The translations under genes and the position numbers were made by a program. Shown piece after piece: positions 58,903 to 64,000 of a stretch of 64,000 bases of DNA. Numbering within the stretch: the first letter of the stretch is position 1; the number at the start of each line of letters is the position of its first letter. A model generated the notes under the pieces. The model was not told the DNA's origin, did not search any database, and saw only the letters and a list, made by a program, of their open reading frames with translations. Source of the DNA: Thalassobaculum fulvum (GTDB taxonomy: Bacteria; Pseudomonadota; Alphaproteobacteria; Thalassobaculales; Thalassobaculaceae); contig NZ_BMZS01000004.1 in assembly GCF_014652915.1 (NCBI RefSeq), forward strand, positions 457,288 to 521,287, read 5' to 3'.

Positions 58903-59721
58903 ATGGAGACGATCCAAACCCAGGGCATCGCGATGCCGAAGCTGGGCCTCGGGACCTTCAGGCTGACCGAGGCCGCCGGCCAGGCCGCGGTGGAGAGCGC
59001 GCTGGCCGAGGGCTACCGGCACATCGACACCGCCGAGATGTACGGCAACGAGGAGATCGTCGGCGCCGCCATCGCCGCGTCCGGCGTCGACCGTCGCGAG
59101 CTGCACGTCACCACCAAGGTCTGGTACGACCACCTGGCGCCGGACACCATCCGCCGGGCCTGCGACGACAGCATGAAGCGGCTGCGGCTCGACCATTTCG
59201 ACCTCTACCTGGTGCACTGGCCGGCGCCCGGCATGGACCTGCCGGCGATCATGGAGACCATGGTCGGCCTGAAGGACGCCGGGCTGACCCGCGCCATCGG
59301 CGTCGCCAACTTCACCCTGCCGCTGCTGAAGCAGGCCATCGAGGAGATCGGCGCGCCGGTCGCCTGCAACCAGATCGAATACCACGTCTACCTGGACCAG
59401 TCGGCGATCCTGAACTACCTGCAGCCGAAGGGCGTGCCGGTGGTCGCCTACAGCCCGGTGGCACGCGGCGAGGTCGTCGACGACCCGGTGATGCAGCGGA
59501 TCGCCGCCAAGCACGGCGCCCAGCCCGGGCAGGTCGCGCTGAAATGGCTGCTCGATCAGGACGGCGTCGCCGCGATCCCGAAGTCGCAGAGTGCCGCCGG
59601 CCAGCGCCGCAACCTCGACTCCTTCAAGGTCACCCTGGACGACGAGGACCGGGCCGCCATCGCGGCGCTGCCGAAGAACCGCCGGCTCGTGGACCCGGCC
59701 TTCGCGCCGGATTGGGACTGA
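58903..59721 (+). CDS. aldo/keto reductase (DkgB-like)
   Basis: This 272-aa NADPH-dependent aldo-keto reductase begins with GIAMPKLGLGTFRL. The catalytic tetrad is visible: Asp and Tyr in HIDTAEMYGNEE, Lys in HVTTKVWYDHL and His in LYLVHWPAPGM. SPVARGEVV and the phosphate loop AAIPKSQSAAGQRRNLDSF bind the cofactor. Relatives reduce 2,5-diketogluconate, methylglyoxal and similar carbonyls. It follows the LysR gene by 50 bp. Confidence 0.9.
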   Translation: METIQTQGIAMPKLGLGTFRLTEAAGQAAVESALAEGYRHIDTAEMYGNEEIVGAAIAASGVDRRELHVTTKVWYDHLAPDTIRRACDDSMKRLRLDHFDLYLVHWPAPGMDLPAIMETMVGLKDAGLTRAIGVANFTLPLLKQAIEEIGAPVACNQIEYHVYLDQSAILNYLQPKGVPVVAYSPVARGEVVDDPVMQRIAAKHGAQPGQVALKWLLDQDGVAAIPKSQSAAGQRRNLDSFKVTLDDEDRAAIAALPKNRRLVDPAFAPDWD

Positions 59722-59736
59722 CCGGCCCGTCGATCC

Positions 59737-60162
59737 CTACTCGTCCGGCCGGCCGACGCCGCGGCGCAACCCCTTGGTGCGGGCGCGCTGCGCTTTGCCC
59801 TCGAGACGCCGCTGGCGCTCGGCCCGGCTCGGCCGGGTCGGCACCCGGAACTTCGGCCTGACGGCCGCGCGGCGGATCAGCTCGGCCAGCCGCTCGACCG
59901 CATCCCCGCGGTTGGCGAGCTGGGTCCGATGCCGGTTGGCGGTGATCACGATCTCGCCGTCGCGGGTCATCTTCGAGCCGGCCAGCCGCGCCAGCCGGGC
60001 CTTCACGGCCTCCGGCAGCGACGGTGAGCCGCGCACGTCGAAGCGCAGCTGCACCGCGCTCGACACCTTGTTGACGTTCTGCCCGCCGGGACCGCCGGCC
60101 CGGATGAAGCTGAGCTCCAGCTCCTCGTCCGGGATGCGGCACACGCCTTCGATCTCGATCAT
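59737..60162 (-). CDS. arfB: alternative ribosome-rescue factor ArfB (peptidyl-tRNA hydrolase)
   Basis: The protein is 141 aa from ATG 60162. The GGQ motif lies at residues 26-28 (FIRAGGPGGQNVNKVSSAVQ), as in class I release-factor domains. The basic C-terminal tail (RLEGKAQRARTKGLRRG) enters the mRNA channel of stalled ribosomes. It hydrolyses peptidyl-tRNA on non-stop ribosomes. Length and motif positions match ArfB/YaeJ. It is convergent with the aldo-keto reductase gene. Longer frames upstream are not protein-like. Confidence 0.93.
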   Translation of the reverse strand: MIEIEGVCRIPDEELELSFIRAGGPGGQNVNKVSSAVQLRFDVRGSPSLPEAVKARLARLAGSKMTRDGEIVITANRHRTQLANRGDAVERLAELIRRAAVRPKFRVPTRPSRAERQRRLEGKAQRARTKGLRRGVGRPDE

Positions 60163-60200
60163 GGCCGCACTGTAGCGATCGAGGTCCCACCCGCAAGCGA

Positions 60201-60350
60201 GGCGGAGGCGGGTGGGTTCCGGAGCCGGGCGCTCACGCGCCCCCTCCGGAATGACGAGTTGAAAAAAGAATCCCCACCCGCTCTTCGTCATCCCGGAGGG
60301 CCCCGGACTTGATCCGGGGCGGCTCCGGGACCCACGGCGCGACGGGCGAC
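60201..60350. repeat. dispersed nested-palindrome repeat, locus 4
   Basis: The outer GGGTGGGTTCCGG and GGCTCCGGGACCCA arms and inner CCGGAATGACGA / CGTCATCCCGG arms have the same layout as loci 1-3. The central part is A-rich (GTTGAAAAAAGAATC). It fills the gap between arfB and the DUF3237 gene. Confidence 0.78.
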
Positions 60351-60361
60351 GGGCGCCGCTC

Positions 60362-60823
60362 TCACCCCACCGTGTACAGCGCGATCCGCACGGCCGCGGC
60401 CAGCCGCGCGCCGGTGCCGACGAACACCATGCGGTTGACCCAGGCGTAGCGCGCATCACCGGTCTCCAGCCGGGCGGTAGTCCGCATGTAGTACTCCGCC
60501 GGCTCCACGTCCTCGCCGCGCCGCAGCCGGTCGATCACCGCGGCCGGGCCGTGGCGGTAGCCGTGGTTGGCGACCTCGATCAGGGCGCCGTCGTCGGTCT
60601 CGAAGGCGTAACGCGCGTCGAGCTCGGCGACCCCGTCCTGGAAGACGGTCTGCCAATCGGCCCCCAGGTTCAGGATCCGGCCGGACAGGCGCTCGCCGGT
60701 GACCGTGCCGCCGACGATCGGGATGATCCGCCGCATGCCGGCGCGGCCCTGCCCCATCTCGCGGATCGGGTCGAGGTGGACGTCGAGGTCGCACAGATGC
60801 GTCAGGGTCGGCGCGGTCAGCAT
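60362..60823 (-). CDS. DUF3237 family protein
   Basis: The protein is 153 aa. IIPIVGGTVTGERLSGRILN, GADWQTVFQDGVAELDARYA, VANHGYRHGPAAVIDRL and YYMRTTARLETGDARYAWVN are the conserved beta strands of this uncharacterised family. It overlaps the MarR gene by 7 bp and is co-transcribed. Members often sit beside aromatic or lactone degradation genes. Its biochemical role is not known to me. Confidence 0.88.
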   Translation of the reverse strand: MLTAPTLTHLCDLDVHLDPIREMGQGRAGMRRIIPIVGGTVTGERLSGRILNLGADWQTVFQDGVAELDARYAFETDDGALIEVANHGYRHGPAAVIDRLRRGEDVEPAEYYMRTTARLETGDARYAWVNRMVFVGTGARLAAAVRIALYTVG

Positions 60824-61296
60824 GGCGTCCCGTCCTCCTTCTCAAGGCCGAGCAACTGCCGAAGCAGTCGCAGCAGCTCGGTGCGCTCGGCAGCGCTCAG
60901 GCTCGCCGTCAACTCGTCCTCGCTGTCTGCGATCGTCGGTCGGATCCGCGCGAACCATTCCCGGCCGGCGGCCGAGGCCTGGTAGACCCGCTGCCGGCCG
61001 TCGCCTTCCCGCTTGGCGGCGACGATCCGGCCGTCGGCCAGCATCGGCTTCATCGTGGTGGTCACCACCGACGGCGCCGTTCCCATCGCCCTGGCGATGT
61101 CCGAGTGGGTGACGCCGGAATTGTTCTGCACCAGCTCGAAGATCATGAACTGCAGCGGCGACAGTCCCTCCTCGCGGAACGCCCGTTCGAAGGCAGCGAA
61201 GGCCCGGTTGTAGGAGTGCCGCAGCAGGTGCCCGACCAGGTCGTGCAGCAGCCCGTAGCGCAGCAGCGGAAACCCCGAATTCGTGCTGTCGGTCAT
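60817..61296 (-). CDS. MarR-family transcriptional regulator
   Basis: The protein is 159 aa. The winged helix is SPLQFMIFELVQNNSGVTHS, DIARAMGTAPSVVTTTMKPM, then a wing with VAAKREGDGRQRVYQASAAG. Flanking helices (LLHDLVGHLLRHSYNRAFAA; ERTELLRLLRQLLGLEKE) dimerise. It is divergent from the TRAP binding-protein gene; the palindrome at 61356-61378 in between is the natural operator. The ligand is probably an aromatic or organic acid handled by the adjacent monooxygenase, which is inferred. Confidence 0.92.
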   Translation of the reverse strand: MTDSTNSGFPLLRYGLLHDLVGHLLRHSYNRAFAAFERAFREEGLSPLQFMIFELVQNNSGVTHSDIARAMGTAPSVVTTTMKPMLADGRIVAAKREGDGRQRVYQASAAGREWFARIRPTIADSEDELTASLSAAERTELLRLLRQLLGLEKEDGTPC

Positions 61297-61355
61297 CCAG
61301 TCTCTCTGCGGCGGGGTCGGGGCCGGGCGGATCGACCGGACAGTCTATCCACCGG

Positions 61356-61401
61356 GATCGTTTACCCAATAAACGATCTAGTTTATAACCAAACAAAACT
61401 A
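61356..61401 (+). promoter_or_regulatory. sigma70-like promoter overlapping a 9-bp-arm operator
   Basis: GATCGTTTA (61356-61364) and TAAACGATC (61370-61378) form a perfect inverted repeat with a 5-base spacer. TTTACC (61361-61366) and TATAAC (61384-61389) make -35 and -10 boxes with exactly 17 bp between them, so the operator covers the -35 box. A second inverted pair TAGTTT (61379-61384) / AAACTA (61396-61401) spans the likely start site. The promoter drives the TRAP gene at 61432 and is well placed for repression by the divergent MarR protein. Confidence 0.75.
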
Positions 61402-61431
61402 CCAACAAAAGTACACCTAGGGGAGGTTTCC

Positions 61432-62466
61432 ATGACGCTGAACCGTGTCTACGCCGCCGCTGCGGCGACCGCCCTGTGGCTGTCGATCGGCTCGTCGCCG
61501 GCGCACGCCCAGGAAGTCACGCTCCGCCTGCACCAGTTCCTGCCGCCGCCGGCCACCCTGCCGGCCAAGGTGATCAAGCCGTGGGCCGCGTCGATCGAGC
61601 AGGCCTCCGGCGGCCGCATCAAGTTCGAGCACTACGACGCCATGTCGCTCGGCGGCCGCCCGCCCGAGCTGTACGACCAGGCCCGGGACGGCGTCGCCGA
61701 CATCATCATGACGGTCACCGGCTACACGCCGAACCGGTTCCCGAAATCCGAGGTGTTCGAGCTGCCGTTCATGATGCGCGGCTCGGTTGCGACCTCGAAG
61801 GCGTTCTGGGAGATGGTCGATACCGAGCTCCAGGACACCGAGTACAAGGACGTGAAGATGCTCGGCGCCTGGGTGCACGGCCCCGGCGTCATCCACACCG
61901 CCACCCCGGTCGCCAGGCTCGAGGACATGAAGGGCCTGAAGCTGCGCGGCCCGACCCGGGTGATCAACTCCCTGCTCGACGCGCTCGGCGCGGTGCCGGT
62001 CGGCATGCCGCTGCCGGCGATTCCCGAGGCGCTGTCCAAGGGCGTGGTCAGCGGCACCGTGATCCCGTGGGAGGTCACCCCGGCGATCAAGCTGAGCGAG
62101 CTGGTGAAGAACGCCACCGAGTTCTCCGGCAAGGAGGCGCTGTACACCGCCACCATCATCATGGCGATGAACAAGGCCCGCTACGCCGGCCTGCCGGACG
62201 ACCTGCGCAGGATCCTCGACGAAAAGTCGGGCATGGCGCTGACCACCCTGGCGGCCGAGCAGATGCTGGCCGGCGACGCGCCGGGCCGGGCGATCGCCGT
62301 CAAGAACGGCACCAGCATCACCACTCTGGACGGGACAGAGGTCGCGCGCTGGAAGGCCGCGGCGGCGCCGGTGGTCGACGAGTGGGTGGCCGGCGTGGCC
62401 AAGCGCGGCATCGACGGCAAGGCCGCCATCGCCCAGGCCACCGCGCTGATCGACAAGTATCAATGA
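61432..62466 (+). CDS. TRAP transporter substrate-binding protein (DctP family)
   Basis: The protein is 344 aa from ATG 61432 (GGGGAGG upstream). The Sec signal peptide ends at SSPAHA. The DctP fold shows LRLHQFLPPPATLPAKVIKP, the GGRPPELYDQARDGVADIIM loop and LKLRGPTRVINSLLDALGAV with the conserved Arg that binds ligand carboxylates. It captures an organic acid in the periplasm. The DctQ and DctM membrane subunits are not in the window. It is followed by a flavin monooxygenase that may act on the imported compound. Confidence 0.93.
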   Translation: MTLNRVYAAAAATALWLSIGSSPAHAQEVTLRLHQFLPPPATLPAKVIKPWAASIEQASGGRIKFEHYDAMSLGGRPPELYDQARDGVADIIMTVTGYTPNRFPKSEVFELPFMMRGSVATSKAFWEMVDTELQDTEYKDVKMLGAWVHGPGVIHTATPVARLEDMKGLKLRGPTRVINSLLDALGAVPVGMPLPAIPEALSKGVVSGTVIPWEVTPAIKLSELVKNATEFSGKEALYTATIIMAMNKARYAGLPDDLRRILDEKSGMALTTLAAEQMLAGDAPGRAIAVKNGTSITTLDGTEVARWKAAAAPVVDEWVAGVAKRGIDGKAAIAQATALIDKYQ

Positions 62467-62471
62467 GGATT

Positions 62472-62552
62472 TGGGTCCCGGCTCTTCGGCCGGGATGAGG
62501 GACAGGGGGTCCTTCCTGCTCCCCCTCATCCTGGCCGCAGAGCCGGGACCCA
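62472..62552. repeat. dispersed nested-palindrome repeat, locus 5 (possible attenuator)
   Basis: TGGGTCCCGGCTCT (62472-62485) and AGAGCCGGGACCCA (62539-62552) are perfect 14-bp arms. The inner parts carry GGGATGAGG / CCTCATCC and GGGGG / CCCCC pairs. It starts 6 bp after the TRAP gene stop and could limit read-through to the monooxygenase gene. Confidence 0.8.
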
Positions 62553-62603
62553 CCTCGTCGCGCTAAAGTATACTGAGCCGTCACCCAAGGAGCGCCCGCG
62601 CCC

Positions 62604-63869
62604 ATGACAGTCATCATCGCCGGGGCCGGCGTCGCCGGGCTGACGCTCGGGCTCACCCTGCACCAGATCGGGGTGCCGTTCCGCATCTACGAGGCGGTGG
62701 CCGAGCTGAAGCCGCTCGGCGTCGGCATCAACCTGCAGCCGAACGCGGTGCGCGAGCTGTTCGAGCTCGGGCTGGAGGACGAGTTGGACCGGGTCGGGAT
62801 CCGCACCCGCGACTACGGCTTCTACACCAAGACCGGGCTGGAGATCTGGACCGAGCCGCGCGGCCTGGACGCCGGCTATCGCTGGCCGCAGTTCTCGGTG
62901 CATCGCGGCCGCTTCCAGATGGCGCTGTACGAAGCCCTGGTCGGGCGTGCCGGTCCCGGCTGCGTGATCGCCGGCGCCCGCGCCATGAGCTTCGAGAACA
63001 CCGCCGACGGCGCCGTCCTGCACATCGCCACGGCCGCCGGGCCGCAGGCGGTGCCGGGGGCCATCGTGGTCGCGGCCGACGGAATCCACTCGGCGATCCG
63101 CCGGCAGATGCAGCCGGAGGAAGGTCCGCCGATCTGGAACGGCGCGATCCTGTGGCGGGCGACCACCGAGGCCGCCCCCTACAAATCCGGCGCCTCGATG
63201 ATCCTGGCCGGCCACGACACCCAGCGCATCGTCGCCTATCCGATCGGCAAGCCCGACCCGGCGACCGGCAAGGCCACCATCAACTGGATCGCCGAACGGA
63301 CGGTCGATCCCTCGGCCGGCTGGCGGCGCGAGGACTGGAACCGGCGGGCCGACGTCGCGGAGTTCCTGCCGTACTTCGAGGACTGGCGGTTCGACTGGCT
63401 CGACGTGCCGGCGCTGATCCGCGGCGCCAGAGAAGTGTTCGAGTACCCGATGGTCGACCGCGACCCGATCGCGAGCTGGACCGAGGGCCGGGTTACCCTG
63501 ATGGGAGACGCCGCGCACCCGACCTATCCGGTCGGCTCGAACGGCGCCAGCCAGGCGATCGTCGACGCCCGGGTGATCGGCGCGAAGCTCCTGGAGCACG
63601 GCGTCGGCCCGGATGCGCTGCTGGCCTACGAAGAGGTCATCCGGCCGCAGACCGAGAAGATCATCCTGGCCAACCGCGGCAGCGGCCCGGACGCCATCAT
63701 GCAGCTGGTCGAGGACCGCTGCGGCGGCGTCTTCGAGCGGATCGAGGACGTGGTGCCGCGCAGCGAGCTCGCCGCCCATGCCGAGAAATACAAGAAGATC
63801 GCCGGCTTCAGCATCGACGCGCTGAACGCCCGCCCCGACCTGATCCCGGCGGGCGCGAGGATGGCGTGA
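62604..63869 (+). CDS. FAD-dependent aromatic-type monooxygenase
   Basis: This 421-aa single-component flavoprotein monooxygenase (salicylate or p-hydroxybenzoate hydroxylase-like) has TVIIAGAGVAGLTLGLTLHQ (GxGxxG), VVAADGIHSAIRRQM (DG motif), and GRVTLMGDAAHPTYPVGSNG (GD motif binding FAD). It uses NAD(P)H and oxygen to hydroxylate an aromatic or related ring. AAGGAG lies 11 bases before the ATG. The MarR-TRAP-monooxygenase grouping suggests import then oxidation of an aromatic acid. Confidence 0.9.
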   Translation: MTVIIAGAGVAGLTLGLTLHQIGVPFRIYEAVAELKPLGVGINLQPNAVRELFELGLEDELDRVGIRTRDYGFYTKTGLEIWTEPRGLDAGYRWPQFSVHRGRFQMALYEALVGRAGPGCVIAGARAMSFENTADGAVLHIATAAGPQAVPGAIVVAADGIHSAIRRQMQPEEGPPIWNGAILWRATTEAAPYKSGASMILAGHDTQRIVAYPIGKPDPATGKATINWIAERTVDPSAGWRREDWNRRADVAEFLPYFEDWRFDWLDVPALIRGAREVFEYPMVDRDPIASWTEGRVTLMGDAAHPTYPVGSNGASQAIVDARVIGAKLLEHGVGPDALLAYEEVIRPQTEKIILANRGSGPDAIMQLVEDRCGGVFERIEDVVPRSELAAHAEKYKKIAGFSIDALNARPDLIPAGARMA

Positions 63870-63886
63870 TGGACCGCCCGTCACGG

Positions 63887-63930
63887 CGTGGGTTCCGGAT
63901 CGTCCGCGCCGAGGGCGGCGCGTCCGTCCA
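63887..63930. repeat. dispersed repeat, locus 6 (interrupted half)
   Basis: CGTGGGTTCCGGATCGTCCG and the following GC-rich arm match the left half of locus 2, but the sequence leaves the repeat right after GTCC, where the other copies continue GGAATGACGA. The right half is missing, which indicates an insertion junction at about 63930. Confidence 0.65.
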
Positions 63931-63949
63931 GCAACTGTACGCGTTGTTG

Positions 63950-64000
63950 TCAAGCGTCTGCGGGTCTGAATGGCCTTTGTTCCTTGACCATGGTGTTGAG
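63950..64000 (-). CDS. partial ORF at the window edge, possible transposase C-terminus
   Basis: On the minus strand an open frame enters from beyond 64000 and stops at TGA 63952-63950, giving only 16 codons (ending VKEQRPFRPADA). This is too short to classify. Because it lies about 20 bp inside a junction that interrupts repeat locus 6, and its base composition is lower in GC than neighbours, the end of an insertion-sequence transposase gene is the leading guess. Confidence 0.3.
   Translation of the reverse strand, partial: LNTMVKEQRPFRPADA

Overview
The window is high-GC DNA (roughly 70% by eye) with dense, strongly GC3-biased genes, short overlaps (ATGA, GTGA, TGATG) and mostly Shine-Dalgarno starts. 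Gene content (RfbF-type sugar nucleotide pathway, PrtD/HlyD type I exporter with an RTX cargo, TRAP and Dpp-type transporters, DUF1326/DUF2182 pair) suggests a free-living or host-associated alphaproteobacterium, probably Rhodospirillales-like. That placement is inference; no rRNA or marker gene is present. No tRNA, rRNA or CRISPR array was recognised. || LEFT HALF (1-35.6 kb) is a surface-glycan and secretion island. From left to right: a leftward operon of two GT-B-like glycan proteins and two methyltransferases (1-5723); a divergent repeat protein (5902); a TPR-GT17 protein and partner facing a second GT17-like protein (6777-10716); a CDP-sugar cassette of glucose-1-phosphate cytidylyltransferase, 3-C-methyltransferase, RmlC-like epimerase, extended SDR and FkbM methyltransferase (10838-15336); a tail-anchored protein and a type I secretion ABC protein plus membrane-fusion protein (15424-19432); a GT4, a capsule-type protein and a GT-B-like protein (19450-23609); a NeuB / SDR / CMP-sugar synthetase / transketolase operon (23740-28476); three large modular glycosyltransferase-like proteins (28497-34494); and a 315-aa RTX protein (34640-35587), the best candidate cargo of the exporter. 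Two kinds of short tandem module recur at the N-termini of several of these proteins and tie the island together. || RIGHT HALF (35.9-64 kb) is a catabolic and transport region. It has an amidohydrolase facing a five-gene set of DAO-type flavoproteins and a tripartite HcnABC/LhpBEF-like [2Fe-2S]-flavin dehydrogenase; a Dpp-type ABC importer (binding protein, two permeases, fused double ATPase); a RelB/RelE-type toxin-antitoxin pair; a DUF1326/DUF2182 pair; nitroreductase, cytosine-deaminase-like hydrolase, M81 peptidase, DUF6295, dienelactone hydrolase, TcuA-like flavoprotein with divergent LysR, aldo-keto reductase, ArfB, DUF3237, and a MarR regulator divergent from a TRAP binding protein and a flavin monooxygenase. 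Together they look like uptake and oxidative or hydrolytic degradation of opine, amino-acid or peptide-like and aromatic or organic-acid compounds. || The two halves differ in their non-coding DNA. Six loci of a dispersed nested-palindrome repeat, one expanded into a 123-bp tandem array inside the ABC operon, occur only to the right of 42.9 kb. The glycan island has none. The extreme right end looks like a mobile element inserted into one of these repeats.
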